IMG/VR virus record: IMGVR_UViG_3300025928_000014
Location: 1 to 46,900 of that record
Direction: 5' to 3' (one strand)
DNA from: a virus
DNA length: 46,900 nucleotides
Shown here: positions 35,451 through 45,112 of the stretch, piece by piece
Numbering within the stretch: position 1 is the stretch's first letter
Layout of the letters: the number at the start of each line of letters is the position of its first letter
Translations under genes and position numbers: made by a program
Notes under the pieces: generated by a model
Seen by the model: only the letters and a program-made list of their open reading frames with translations
What the model was told of the DNA's origin: nothing
Databases searched by the model: none

Positions 35451-37356
35451 GCAGCGCGACGCGGAAGAAGTCCTCGATTCCCGCGGGCGGCGCCGTAGCC
35501 TCTCGACGACGAGTTTCGAGCGGTTGCGGGCGCTCCTACTTTCCGACTCGTACCTTTTCGCGAAAAAAATATGCCGTCACGAGGACTTAATCCCTGACTA
35601 CCACATGCCGCTGTCGTACGCCGTGTGTGGCCTTACGGATCGGCTCATCGAAACCTTCGATCTTTTCGACAACTACGTCATCGATCAGTTCAAAAATGCG
35701 CTGCGCACGCGTGGAATCGACTGGCGAACGCGCGCGGGGTACGCCGCACTCGAGTCGGCGCTCGATTACCTCTACATTTGCTGGACGCGCGGCAGCTTCA
35801 AGTCCTCAATCACCACGCACGCATCGCCAGCCTTCCTCGCCACGCGCGATCAGAACCTGACAATCAAAATCACGCACGCCATCGATGACAAGGCATGGGC
35901 CTTTTGCGATCAGATCGGGAAAACGGTGAAGACGGGGCTGTATCGGGACATCTTCCCCGACCGCATTCCCGCCGAAGAGTCGCGCGATATCACGATGAAG
36001 GCCATCAACCTCGGCGGCCGGACGATCTCGCATCCGCAGAAGACGATCAACGCTGGCGGTTACACCTCGAAAGACGAATCGGGCCACTACGACACCTTCA
36101 TCACGGACGATCTCGTAACCGAGTGGAACACCTCGCCACCCGAACTCAAGCAAGTTGACCGTTGGCTCCGCGGCATGTCGGGCTTTTTCATGCCGATGCG
36201 GCGGATTCGCCGGATTCATGTCGGCACGAAGCATGAGCAGGGCGACGACCATGATTTTCTAACGACGAAGGATCGTGCGACCGACTGCCTCACGATCAAA
36301 GTCCCGATCGAGGACCACGGCACGAAGCTGGAGCATGTCCGCGACATTCTGAAGCGTGGAAAGCCGACGCTGCCGCTCATGTTTCCGGCCGCGGTCATCC
36401 CGAAAGTGCAGCGCGCGGTCCTCTCCGATGAAACCGAGACGGACGGCGTGCTGAAATGGTGCTGGAATCATCTCCTCATCGATTCCCTCGGCGCCGGCAC
36501 GCGCCTTTTCCCGCCGTCGCTCGTCGATGATCCCGACCATTGGTGGCTTGGTCCATTCGAACATCCGAAGGGTGAGATGCAGCGGAAGGGACGCTTTCTC
36601 GTCGCGCGGTATCGCCGCGATGAAGAGGGCAATCCGATTCCGAAAAAGAATGCCGTCATCTTCGATGCGCAGGGCGAACTCGTACCCGATTGGCGCGAGA
36701 AAACATCCATCGTCAGCTACGATCCGTGGACGGAGCTCGATCGCGTTTGCCTCGTCGATCCAGCATGGGCGAGTCGCGACGAAAAAGAGGAGAAGGATCG
36801 CGGCTTCAAAGATCCCGACAACTGGGCCGTCTCTGCGGTCGGGACTGATCCCGAACTCGTCGCCTTTCAGCTCGAAACACGTTCCGACAAAACAGGGCTC
36901 GACGGCTGGATTGAAGCACTTGCCGAGATGGACGACTTCTATCACTTCCGCGTTATTGGCTTTGACGGCGCGGCATATCAGGACGCCGTCATTCAAAATC
37001 TCATGGTGACGGACATCCGCCTGCGCAAGCTGCGCTCGCGCATGCAGAAGGTGCCGAACAATGGCGGCTCGAAAACGGCTCGGATGCGCGAGGGCCTAAA
37101 GCACCCGATGGCCCTTTTTCAGTTTTTCCTTCGTCCCGATAGCGAAGGAAACGCGACGCGCGAGGAACTGAAGAACATTCGCCGCCTTTCCACCGATATC
37201 GACGGAATCGCCGACTCGCTCGCGATGCACCGCGCCGTCAACCGACGCACGCGAAGCGAGGAAGAGCGGAAAAAGGGCGATCAGCAGGCCGCCGCGCGCG
37301 AGGCGATGCGCCGCCGTGAGATTAATCCGGTCCTCGGAGTGCCAACAGCCGCATGA
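35425..37356 (+). CDS. terL: Terminase large subunit
   Basis: A 643-residue motor protein. TTG start with GGAGG nine bases upstream. The ATPase part shows a variant Walker A, WTRGSFKSS (residues 120-128), in which Phe precedes the Lys as in several podovirus terminases. The Walker B region is DTFITDDLV (223-231). The nuclease part has LVDPAW with Asp445, and VIGFDGAAY with Asp514. It pumps DNA into the prohead and cuts it. The stop overlaps the portal start (ATGA). Confidence 0.88.
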   Translation: MTPQQLLTEQRDAEEVLDSRGRRRSLSTTSFERLRALLLSDSYLFAKKICRHEDLIPDYHMPLSYAVCGLTDRLIETFDLFDNYVIDQFKNALRTRGIDWRTRAGYAALESALDYLYICWTRGSFKSSITTHASPAFLATRDQNLTIKITHAIDDKAWAFCDQIGKTVKTGLYRDIFPDRIPAEESRDITMKAINLGGRTISHPQKTINAGGYTSKDESGHYDTFITDDLVTEWNTSPPELKQVDRWLRGMSGFFMPMRRIRRIHVGTKHEQGDDHDFLTTKDRATDCLTIKVPIEDHGTKLEHVRDILKRGKPTLPLMFPAAVIPKVQRAVLSDETETDGVLKWCWNHLLIDSLGAGTRLFPPSLVDDPDHWWLGPFEHPKGEMQRKGRFLVARYRRDEEGNPIPKKNAVIFDAQGELVPDWREKTSIVSYDPWTELDRVCLVDPAWASRDEKEEKDRGFKDPDNWAVSAVGTDPELVAFQLETRSDKTGLDGWIEALAEMDDFYHFRVIGFDGAAYQDAVIQNLMVTDIRLRKLRSRMQKVPNNGGSKTARMREGLKHPMALFQFFLRPDSEGNATREELKNIRRLSTDIDGIADSLAMHRAVNRRTRSEEERKKGDQQAAAREAMRRREINPVLGVPTAA

Positions 37357-39659
37357 GCGAAAATTCCGAGCGGTTTGGCGATCTCCTAGAGGCTGAAATC
37401 GAGTCCGTGAAGCTCGAAACGGACACGAACGGCTATATCCGCGTCATGTTCAGCGACGAGGAACTAAAAGAGATCAATTCTTACCTCACCACGGAACTAA
37501 CGACGACCTACAACGACTATCTGCCGATTTGGGCGAACGCAGTCGAAAATCTAGAGACGTACAAAGCCATCCGGATGACGATTCCGGAGTCCGGCCCGGC
37601 GATTTACCCCGCGCCGCTTGCGCGCATTCCGGCAGATCAGGTCATCGCCTCCACGTACAACGACGTTGTGCGGCCTCGGCCTATTTTCGCGTGGGACGCG
37701 TACCTGAACGCGCAGTACGACGTGCCGCAGGCGCCGCAGCCGACGCCGCCGCCTCAGCCCGGCCAGCCGCCCACACCACCGCCGCCGATTCAGGCCGCGA
37801 AAATGACGGCCGAAGACATCGCGAAGCGCCTGCGGCAGGGATATGAATTCATCGTCCGCGAACGCATCCAGTTTCCGAAAAAGCTACTCAAGGCCGTTGG
37901 GAGCGCCGTGAAGGGATGCCCGTACTACTGGAAGGTGTCGGCGCGGCCGAATGAATCCACGAAATTAGTCCCGAAAGTAGCCGGTGCCATCGTCGATCTC
38001 GACGACAAATACGAATCGACGCGAATGCGCGGCGATATCGTGCAGCATGAACTCGTTCCATTTTTCAATTTTATGAAGCCGCTGGATCAGGACGAGATTG
38101 AAACCTCGCCGTGGTGTGGCGAGCGCACGACGCACCGCCCTGATGAGATCATCAAAAGGTGGGCGGCGAAGGAACTCTTCCTTTTGGAAGATGAAGAGGA
38201 AGCGAAAAAGCTCGCGAGCGATACCGCGGATCTGTTTGATCCGTACCGCGCTCGCGCCGCATCCACCACCGAAAAGAAGACGCCGCAAACGCCGACGCAG
38301 GTATGCGACGTATGGCTCACATGGTTCTACTGGACCGTCCGCTACAAAAGCAAGGATGACGGACAGACGCACGTCAAGCGGATGAACCTCATCGGCGACT
38401 TTCACCGCACAGGCGGCAAGATGATGAATTGCTTCGTGAACCAGTACGAGCATCAGGAACGCCCATACGAAATCATCGATCAGATGGATGACGGCGGATC
38501 GACGGTCGAGAACATGCGGTATCACCAAACGGTGTTTACGCACTGCACGCAGGCCGAGATAAAGAATGCCTTCCACGCCAACAACTTCCTGAAGTGGTAT
38601 GACCCCTTCGACACGACGCTAGAAGCTTTTTTTAAAGCGAATACAGTCCTCAGCTCCGGCGACAGCGTGCCGGGCGAATTCGGCAAGGCGTGGGGCGTGG
38701 CTCGTATGGGCGCCGAGCACTACTCGCTGCTGGAATTCATGAAGTTCGTGCTCACCATGTCGCAACTCGATTCAAAGCAAAACAAATATACGAGCGGAGA
38801 CCCCGGTGGGCGTACTCCCGCCTACACGATGAAGCAGGCATTGCAGCAGGCGGGCGAAGAGCCGAACCTGTTCCTTCATCGGCTGTCGAATAAGTTCTCG
38901 CGAATCATGCGGCTCGACGCGGAGACGCGCCGGCAGTTCCAGCCGCTCGGCGAAGTGCTGCCGATGTGGGACGATGAAGCTAAAAAGACGGTAGAAGTGC
39001 CGTTTCAGCTTCCCGTTGGCGACGTGCTCGACAACTTCCGTTGCGCGCTCACCGCGTCGGATGAAGCCCTCGCACAAGAGCAGGACCCGCAGGTCATCAT
39101 GGCGAAGAAACAGGCGCTCATGACGGACGGCGAATATATCGCCAAGGTGCTCACGCCGATCCTCAACACGCAGACACCGATCCCTCCGGAACTCGTCGCC
39201 ATTTTCGCGAAGATCATCCGGCGCGACCAAAAAGCGCTCATGGAACTCATCGGCTCAACGACGACCGAAGAGGATGCGTACGACCTCACGAAGGAATTGG
39301 ATGCCTTCATCGATGCGCGCAACAAGCAAGTCCAAATGCAGCAGCAAATGGACATGGAAATCAAGCACGCGCAGATGCAAAACGGCGGACAGGCGCAGCA
39401 AGGGCCGGCGCCGCAGATCAAGGTATCACTCAAGGGCGAACTGACGCCGGCGCAGGAAGATGCCGCAGCGCAGGCGCTCGGCATTGGAGGGACGAGTGCT
39501 CAGATGCCGCCTACCGGAAGCCAAGGAGCTGTACCCCCTGGAGGCCCCGGCAACCCCGGAGGACCTCCGCAACCTGGAGGACAACCCGCTATTCCGCCGC
39601 GTCCTATCGAGCCTCCTCCGCAAGGCGGCGGAATTGGCGCTCAAGGGCTCGTTCAATGA
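37353..39659 (+). CDS. Portal protein
   Basis: A 768-residue protein following the terminase, long for a portal but usual for large podovirus portals. It has an acidic N-terminus, SYLTTELTTTYNDYLPIWAN early helices, a Pro-rich insertion near 125-145, and a long helical core with GSAVKGCPYYWKV and VLTMSQLDSKQNKYTSGDPG segments. The last 90 residues are Gln/Gly/Pro-rich and probably flexible. Twelve copies would form the DNA channel. Its 3' end is overlapped by another gene in a different frame. Confidence 0.82.
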   Translation: MSENSERFGDLLEAEIESVKLETDTNGYIRVMFSDEELKEINSYLTTELTTTYNDYLPIWANAVENLETYKAIRMTIPESGPAIYPAPLARIPADQVIASTYNDVVRPRPIFAWDAYLNAQYDVPQAPQPTPPPQPGQPPTPPPPIQAAKMTAEDIAKRLRQGYEFIVRERIQFPKKLLKAVGSAVKGCPYYWKVSARPNESTKLVPKVAGAIVDLDDKYESTRMRGDIVQHELVPFFNFMKPLDQDEIETSPWCGERTTHRPDEIIKRWAAKELFLLEDEEEAKKLASDTADLFDPYRARAASTTEKKTPQTPTQVCDVWLTWFYWTVRYKSKDDGQTHVKRMNLIGDFHRTGGKMMNCFVNQYEHQERPYEIIDQMDDGGSTVENMRYHQTVFTHCTQAEIKNAFHANNFLKWYDPFDTTLEAFFKANTVLSSGDSVPGEFGKAWGVARMGAEHYSLLEFMKFVLTMSQLDSKQNKYTSGDPGGRTPAYTMKQALQQAGEEPNLFLHRLSNKFSRIMRLDAETRRQFQPLGEVLPMWDDEAKKTVEVPFQLPVGDVLDNFRCALTASDEALAQEQDPQVIMAKKQALMTDGEYIAKVLTPILNTQTPIPPELVAIFAKIIRRDQKALMELIGSTTTEEDAYDLTKELDAFIDARNKQVQMQQQMDMEIKHAQMQNGGQAQQGPAPQIKVSLKGELTPAQEDAAAQALGIGGTSAQMPPTGSQGAVPPGGPGNPGGPPQPGGQPAIPPRPIEPPPQGGGIGAQGLVQ

Positions 39660-39783
39660 CAAGGGCGACGACGTGCAGCGTGACGCGTTCAGGGCGCAGG
39701 GTGCTCGCGAAATGCTAAGGGTCGTGGAAACTGAAATCGACGCGGTTCGAAAGGCGATGAAAGATGGCGAAGCGGGAAGTTAA
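39496..39783 (+). CDS. Small late protein overlapping the portal end
   Basis: A 95-residue protein from the GTG at 39496, with GGAGGG just upstream. It overlaps the portal coding sequence for 164 bases in another frame; after the portal stop it continues alone. It is helical (NPLFRRVLSSLLRKAAELAL, EMLRVVETEIDAVRKAMKD). The portal's Gly/Pro-rich tail in this segment may be the later addition. Function unknown; it could be a small scaffold or assembly factor. Confidence 0.65.
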   Translation: MLRCRLPEAKELYPLEAPATPEDLRNLEDNPLFRRVLSSLLRKAAELALKGSFNDKGDDVQRDAFRAQGAREMLRVVETEIDAVRKAMKDGEAGS

Positions 39784-40744
39784 AGACGAAGAGGGGAATC
39801 CGATCGATCCGGCGAAGAACCTCGGTGCGTGGCTCGAAACAGTCGGCGCATCCCCAGGCGAAGTAGTCGAAACGCAGACGCCGGTTCCTTCGTGGGAAAC
39901 CGCCGTTTACGATGGCGACGATCCGGAACTCAAGGGGAAAACCGGTAAGGAAGTATCTGTGGCGCTGGCCGAGCGAAAACGGCTCGCCGACGAAGCGACC
40001 TCGCGGGCCGCGCAGCTCCAGGCGCAGCTTGAAGAGCAGAAGCGCACACAGCAGATCGAGGCCACGACGCGGCGTGTGCTGGCCGAACAGCAGGCGGCAG
40101 CCGCGAAGCCTCTGGAGCCGAAAGAAGATCCGCGCGTCGCGCAGGCGAACGAGTTGTGGTTGACCGATCCCGTCGCTGCCCATCAACTCATCAACGAAAT
40201 CAACGAAGAAAAACAGCAAAAAGAACTCAAGCGCGTTGCCGAGGAAACCGAGCGGCGCGTGCTCGGAACAGTCTCCCAGGCAGAGATTCGAAAACAGATC
40301 GTAGCCGCGACGGAGCAGGCCACAAAGGAACTGCTCGACGCTGGCGTACCGCAGGCCGAACTCGACGCACGCGCTCATCACGTGATGCAGGAGGTTTGTC
40401 TTCAAGTGCTTCCGAACGGCAGGCCGAGCAAGTATTTCGCGCAGGGCGGCCCGACGCGCGCGGCGAACATCGTCGCGGCGTACAAGGAGCTTTTCGGCGT
40501 GCCGACACCAGCCGCAGCGGCAGCCGCGCCGTCGCAGGCCGCACCCGTTCCGTTTCAGCCGCCCCCCGCGCCGCCAGGCAGCAATAAACCCGCTCCTGCT
40601 GCCACGACTGCCACGCGGAAGGAAGTTCATCTTAGCAACGACCAAAAACGCGACATTAATCAAATGGCGAACGCGTTTGGTTTGGACCCCGCGAAACTCG
40701 AAGCGCGTCGGCGCAAACGACTTGAAGGAGATGCTCATGCCTAA
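39764..40744 (+). CDS. Scaffolding-like protein
   Basis: A 326-residue protein between the portal and capsid genes, the standard scaffold position. It is acidic at the N-terminus and then a long coiled coil rich in Gln, Glu and Ala (ATSRAAQLQAQLEEQKRTQQ and on to about 215). A Pro/Ala linker (250-290) and a small basic C-terminal helix (LDPAKLEARRRKRLEG) follow. The basic end is typical of the capsid-binding tip of scaffold proteins. Confidence 0.75.
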   Translation: MAKREVKDEEGNPIDPAKNLGAWLETVGASPGEVVETQTPVPSWETAVYDGDDPELKGKTGKEVSVALAERKRLADEATSRAAQLQAQLEEQKRTQQIEATTRRVLAEQQAAAAKPLEPKEDPRVAQANELWLTDPVAAHQLINEINEEKQQKELKRVAEETERRVLGTVSQAEIRKQIVAATEQATKELLDAGVPQAELDARAHHVMQEVCLQVLPNGRPSKYFAQGGPTRAANIVAAYKELFGVPTPAAAAAAPSQAAPVPFQPPPAPPGSNKPAPAATTATRKEVHLSNDQKRDINQMANAFGLDPAKLEARRRKRLEGDAHA

Positions 40745-41246
40745 CCATGGAGATGTTGCCTTAAAACTTCCCGCCGACTGGTCGCGCACGATGCTCGCGT
40801 CAGGGCACGAGTTCATGACTACGTGCGTCGGTCACGAAAACGGCGTCGCGGACTCGCGCTTGAAAGAAGATCCGAACGCGGAGCATCAATTCGCATGGTG
40901 TGACCCGAAAGACGTAGACCGCTTTCACATGCTTCGCTCCAAGCATTACGAGTGGGTCAAGAACGACAAGTGGGAGAAGAACGAACTGCTGTGGGAGTGG
41001 GATGCGGAAGGATTCACCCTTTACAAGGGGCAACGGCTGATGGCTCGCGCCGCCTCGTTCTACCACGCCGAAGAGGCCGAGAAAAAGCGCGCGCGCGACG
41101 AAGAGGCGAACCTGCGCAAGATGCGCCGCAGCCGTCTCGACGAGTCCGACGACTATGCGGCCCGGCGCCTTGGCGCGCAGGGCGCCCGCGTTTTCGACGA
41201 AGATGATCGCGAGCTGAAGCCGCTCAAGAAAGCGGCGAGGGGGTAA
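40737..41246 (+). CDS. Late protein of unknown function
   Basis: A 169-residue protein from the ATG at 40737 with AAGGAG at good distance; it overlaps the scaffold gene by eight bases. The N-terminal half contains aromatic motifs (HEFMTTCVGHENG, HYEWVKNDKWEKNELLWEWD). The C-terminal half is a charged helix ending with basic residues. It may be a second assembly or minor capsid protein. Confidence 0.65.
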   Translation: MPNHGDVALKLPADWSRTMLASGHEFMTTCVGHENGVADSRLKEDPNAEHQFAWCDPKDVDRFHMLRSKHYEWVKNDKWEKNELLWEWDAEGFTLYKGQRLMARAASFYHAEEAEKKRARDEEANLRKMRRSRLDESDDYAARRLGAQGARVFDEDDRELKPLKKAARG

Positions 41247-41249
41247 GAG

Positions 41250-41969
41250 ATGGCGACGCAAGTCACGGCGACTCAACCGGCAACTTTCGGCAAAAACACG
41301 GGCGGCACGACGCCGTTCGCAGTGGACACGATCACCGAATTCACGGCGAATGGCGGCGTGACGGTGGACAAGCTGCTTAAGCCCACCGCAGGCATTTCGG
41401 CAACCGGCAACATCGCCGCTACAGGTAACGTGAGCGGCGTTAACGGCACTTTCACGGGCGCGCTTTCTGGCTCCGGCGTCGCCGCCGCAACGGGACAGTC
41501 GGCGAGCCCGCGCTGTTATCACACTGGCGGCGCTCCCGTTATGATTTCGACGGACGGCAACGACTCTACGCCGGTCATCACAGAGGTGTACATCGCGGAG
41601 GTTTTCGTCGATGCGAACTGCACCTTAACGGGCGTCGCGAATTTCAACGGTTCTGTAGCATCAGGAAACATCAAGGTCGGTCTTGCGGACAGCACTGGGG
41701 CAATCGTAGCCACATCGGCTTCAACGGCGATGTCGGGCACAGATTCGTACCAGCGCGTACCGTTCACGGCGACCTATGCCGCGAACGGTCCGGCGACGTA
41801 CTACGTCCTGCTGTTCATCGATAACACGACGGCGCGCTACAACACGTGGCCGATCGGTAATTTCGGTGCGGCAAAACAGACAGGGCAGGTGTATGCGACC
41901 GGCTTCACGGCGATCACGCCACCGACCACGTTCACCGCGAACTTGGGGCCGCTGGCGAGCCTCTACTAA
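41250..41969 (+). CDS. Capsid-surface or decoration-like protein
   Basis: A 239-residue protein with GGGGG before the ATG. It is a Gly/Thr/Ala-rich beta protein with a repeat-like start (ISATGNIAATGNVSGVNGTF), as in fibre or surface proteins, and a C-terminal domain resembling an Ig or jelly-roll fold (ITEVYIAEVFVDANCTLTGV). It lies just before the capsid genes. A head-fibre or decoration role is inferred. Confidence 0.55.
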   Translation: MATQVTATQPATFGKNTGGTTPFAVDTITEFTANGGVTVDKLLKPTAGISATGNIAATGNVSGVNGTFTGALSGSGVAAATGQSASPRCYHTGGAPVMISTDGNDSTPVITEVYIAEVFVDANCTLTGVANFNGSVASGNIKVGLADSTGAIVATSASTAMSGTDSYQRVPFTATYAANGPATYYVLLFIDNTTARYNTWPIGNFGAAKQTGQVYATGFTAITPPTTFTANLGPLASLY

Positions 41970-42000
41970 TTCAAAACACCGGGAGTGTGAGGGAGGGAGT

Positions 42001-42489
42001 ATGGCTGCTGTAACAGGAAAGACATCAACGATTCCGAGGATTGCGCGCCGCAAAGTCGGTGCAATCGTTCGGAGACTGCCGGAAGCGTCTTCGCAGACGT
42101 TCCCGCAGGGCGCGCTTCTCATCCGCACTGCCGGTTCGATCAAGATGGGCGCGACCGGCACGGCGCAGAGCACTGGACTCGTCGGGCTCGCCCGCAACAC
42201 GGGGCAGAACCTTTCGACGGACGGCCTCGCCAAGTGCGAATACTACGCGTTCGAACAGGGTATGGCGATCAAGCTGACCCTCGGCGGTACGTGGACCGGC
42301 TCAGCGCATCGCGGGGCGACGGCCGGACTGTCCATGAACACGGCGGGCGCGGTGATACTGCAAACGACCGCCGCGAGCGTCGGCACGATTCAAAGCGAAG
42401 TCGAATGGGATTCGGGTGTCGCCGTCGCGGACGGTGACGTGAACGTCGTCGTGTATTTCGTGCCGGCCGATACGGCCATTGCGGTGTAA
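42001..42489 (+). CDS. Head decoration-like protein
   Basis: A 162-residue protein with GGGAGGG before the ATG, immediately upstream of the capsid gene. The beta-rich sequence (GALLIRTAGSIKMGATGTAQ, GQNLSTDGLAKCEYYAFEQG) resembles the small proteins found beside major capsid genes that bind the outer head or form its stabilising layer. Assigned by position and composition. Confidence 0.6.
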   Translation: MAAVTGKTSTIPRIARRKVGAIVRRLPEASSQTFPQGALLIRTAGSIKMGATGTAQSTGLVGLARNTGQNLSTDGLAKCEYYAFEQGMAIKLTLGGTWTGSAHRGATAGLSMNTAGAVILQTTAASVGTIQSEVEWDSGVAVADGDVNVVVYFVPADTAIAV

Positions 42490-42501
42490 GGGGAGGACGG
42501 C

Positions 42502-43449
42502 ATGACATACTGGTCAAAAGCAGACGCAATCAACATCATTCGCGACCTTATCGACGAAGCGTGGGAAGCCGAAACGCCGGATCAGGAGGCTTGCTATCCG
42601 AAGTACATGAACGTCGATGACTTCGGTCGCGGCGAATTCGTGGACATTCAGGTGTCTGGCCTCGGAATGCCGCTGGAGCGGGCCACGCTCGAAGACATCG
42701 ACTACGACACCTACGACGTCGGTCCCGAGCTGCGCGTGATTCCGGTCAACTATGGCCGAGGGTTCCGCATGGCGCAGGAGGATCTCGACGACATCGCCGC
42801 AACCGGCCCGTGGGACGGCAAGAACCTCGCGAAGATGGGCTCCTACCAGGACGTCATGCGGCGCTGGAAGCGCTCCTGTACCGTCCGGGTGGAGAACGCC
42901 TGCGCGGCGAAGATTCTCAACGGCACCACGGCTGGCGCCTACGCGGGCCGCGACGGCCTCGCGCTCCTATCGGCGTCGCACACCACGCTCAAAAACCCGC
43001 CGCAGACGCAGTCCAACGTCACGACTGGAACCTCTCTTTCGCAGGGCGCGATTTACTCGGCCATCACGGCCTTGGATACGCAGCTCGACGACCGCGGGGA
43101 CTGGATCGAAAACACGGGCGGCTACATTCTTCTCTACGCGCCTACCAACTGGTCGCGCGCAGGCGAGATTCTGAAAACGGACCGACAGGTCGATACCCAC
43201 AACTGGAACAAGAACCTGCTGCAAGATCAGGACATCACTCCGGTTGCGTGCAAATACCTCGGCGCGACGTATACGGGGTGGTGGCTCATCGCCAAAAACC
43301 GCAACCCACTTCACTGGAAGTGGCGTCAAAAGCCCGCGTACGATCAGAACGTCGATTTCGATGCCAACGCTGTGAAGTACAAGGTGACGATGCGCGGCGC
43401 GAACTATCATCGCGACTGGCGCGGAATCGCAGGGTATCCGACCTCGTAA
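42502..43449 (+). CDS. Major capsid protein (HK97-like)
   Basis: A 315-residue protein with GGGGAGG before the ATG. Features of the HK97 fold are visible: N-terminal helix, an E-loop region rich in acidic residues (TLEDIDYDTYDVGPELRVIP), a long spine helix near 85-140, GRDGLALLSASHTT (a motif common in this capsid group), and a C-terminal P-domain strand (ANAVKYKVTMRGANYHRDWR). It follows the scaffold and decoration genes. It assembles the icosahedral head. Confidence 0.85.
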   Translation: MTYWSKADAINIIRDLIDEAWEAETPDQEACYPKYMNVDDFGRGEFVDIQVSGLGMPLERATLEDIDYDTYDVGPELRVIPVNYGRGFRMAQEDLDDIAATGPWDGKNLAKMGSYQDVMRRWKRSCTVRVENACAAKILNGTTAGAYAGRDGLALLSASHTTLKNPPQTQSNVTTGTSLSQGAIYSAITALDTQLDDRGDWIENTGGYILLYAPTNWSRAGEILKTDRQVDTHNWNKNLLQDQDITPVACKYLGATYTGWWLIAKNRNPLHWKWRQKPAYDQNVDFDANAVKYKVTMRGANYHRDWRGIAGYPTS

Positions 43450-43450
43450 C

Positions 43451-44086
43451 ATGCACACCACGCGAGGGCGGGCGTCGCCCGCTCTCGCTTCTCCGCTGAT
43501 GCTACTCAAAAAAACGACACATCCGCCTACGAGCTACAACGCGAGAGCGCAATGGCCGCGCGCCATCCGCGAGGGACGCGTCAAGCGCTGCGGCACCTGT
43601 ACGTTTCTCGTGCCGGAGGGCGACATCGTCATCGAAGACGGGGCTGAACACTGCCCGATGTGCAAAGACACGATGACGGCGGAATGGAAATCAAATGAAG
43701 AGAACTCGGTCGCGCAGGTGAAGTCCGATGCGATTCGGCGCCTCTTTCAGCCGCCGCAATTTTCGGTGCGTTCGCTTCAAGAAACTATCGCCCCGGTGGC
43801 GACACGAATATCTGGCTTTCGTGACAGCATGAGCCCAACGGTTATGGACATCACCGCTTCCACACCGTTACCCGTGCCGCTCGGTGGAACCAACACGGCG
43901 TATTTCGACATGATTCGCTACACGGCTGGCTCCAGCACGATTACGCCGTTGCCGAACAACAACGGAATCAGTCTGTCGCAAAGCGATTCGAACACGCGCA
44001 TCGTTTTGACGATCACGGGCAATATTCGCGGAATTTACTCCCTAGTGTTTATTGATCACGTTTACCGCTATGTCGTTGTGAGGTAG
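43451..44086 (+). CDS. Late protein: zinc ribbon plus beta domain
   Basis: A 211-residue protein; the frame opens at 43451, with an ATG at 43499 as an alternative, and no clear ribosome site for either. Residues 47-71 form a zinc ribbon (CGTC and CPMC). The C-terminal 100 residues are a polar beta domain (ITASTPLPVPLGGTNTAYFD) like those used by virion surface proteins. It follows the capsid gene; possibly a minor capsid or head-fibre protein. Confidence 0.6.
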   Translation: MHTTRGRASPALASPLMLLKKTTHPPTSYNARAQWPRAIREGRVKRCGTCTFLVPEGDIVIEDGAEHCPMCKDTMTAEWKSNEENSVAQVKSDAIRRLFQPPQFSVRSLQETIAPVATRISGFRDSMSPTVMDITASTPLPVPLGGTNTAYFDMIRYTAGSSTITPLPNNNGISLSQSDSNTRIVLTITGNIRGIYSLVFIDHVYRYVVVR

Positions 44087-44089
44087 TCG

Positions 44090-45100
44090 GTGCCGGAACT
44101 TCTACCCATTCCATCATCACACCCGCTGAACTTCTGTTGTTCGCGACAGTATCACCCTCACGGGTGTTCGCCGAGCAACTGCTATCAGCTAAGGCATGAG
44201 GACACTGTCTTCAAGAAGAAGCTTGCCGAGATGACCGATGCGGATCTCGCTAAAGAAATAGCCAAAAGACCGGCCAGCGAGATCAAGACAGAACTGATAA
44301 AGGTTGTCGTCGGCGGGACGCAGCACAACGAAGCGTCATCGTTCACAGAGGGCAAGCTGCTGTCCTACACGCAGACGAAGGTCTATCGCGATCAGCGCGT
44401 GCTTTGGGTCTGCCCATCGCGCGGGATGATTCCGACGAGCGTAGTCGTCTCCATGCTCTCCATGCAATGGCCGATGAACCACTTTCGCACGCATTTGATC
44501 GCGGTCGAAGGCTTGGAGGTGGCTGCGGCATACAACCGTCTATTCGGCTTTGCACTGAACGAGACGGAAATGATTCAGTCGTTCGGGCGGGAGTACGGGA
44601 AAGCTATGGCCGCCGCGCCGTTCGTTCTCACGACAGAGGAGGACAACATCATTCCTTCCGATGCCGTGCCGAAGTTGATGGAAGCGATTTACACCTGTCC
44701 GGATTGCGGCGCCGAAGTGGGGGGGCGTGAGTGGAAGTGTGAGGCGGGGCATCGTGGCTTCGACGCCGTGTCCGGACTTTATTGGCTCAAGACAGATCCG
44801 CCGATGCCGATGGCATTCGGCCTGCCCTCCGATCCTGACGGCGACTATCGCCCCGTTGACATAGCGAGCGCCGTGCAGAAAGGCTCGCTCATCGAAGTGC
44901 GCGGGATCGCGATGGGATGCGCCTTGTGGCGCAAAGCGATCTTCCGCAAGATGGATGGACCATGGTTCGAAACGAGCCCGAACTTCACGCAGGACCTTTT
45001 CCTTTGCAAGAAAGCCAAGCGCGAAGTTAATGCGCGGTTTGGCGTGCACTGCGGCGTTCGCGTCGGACATCTCGATTCTGCGACGGGGCACTTTTACTAA
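44090..45100 (+). CDS. Glycosyltransferase-like protein with inserted zinc ribbon
   Basis: A 336-residue protein with GAGG before the GTG. The core looks like a GT-A fold: VLTTEEDNIIPSDAVPKLME with an acidic EEDN (183-186) in the position of the DxD motif. Later come GIAMGCALWRKAIFRKMDGP and TQDLFLCKKAKREVNARFGV followed by GVRVGHLD, a layout typical of family 2 type transferases. Residues about 203-220 insert a zinc ribbon (CPDC, CEAGH). It is placed among virion genes. It might decorate capsid or tail protein, or modify DNA; the target is unknown. Confidence 0.6.
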   Translation: MPELLPIPSSHPLNFCCSRQYHPHGCSPSNCYQLRHEDTVFKKKLAEMTDADLAKEIAKRPASEIKTELIKVVVGGTQHNEASSFTEGKLLSYTQTKVYRDQRVLWVCPSRGMIPTSVVVSMLSMQWPMNHFRTHLIAVEGLEVAAAYNRLFGFALNETEMIQSFGREYGKAMAAAPFVLTTEEDNIIPSDAVPKLMEAIYTCPDCGAEVGGREWKCEAGHRGFDAVSGLYWLKTDPPMPMAFGLPSDPDGDYRPVDIASAVQKGSLIEVRGIAMGCALWRKAIFRKMDGPWFETSPNFTQDLFLCKKAKREVNARFGVHCGVRVGHLDSATGHFY

Positions 45101-45112
45101 GGAGATAGAGCG

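Noticed and set aside
39689-40816. 375-residue leftward frame
   Set aside because: It is the antisense shadow of the scaffold gene, rich in Arg, Phe and Leu, with no ribosome site.
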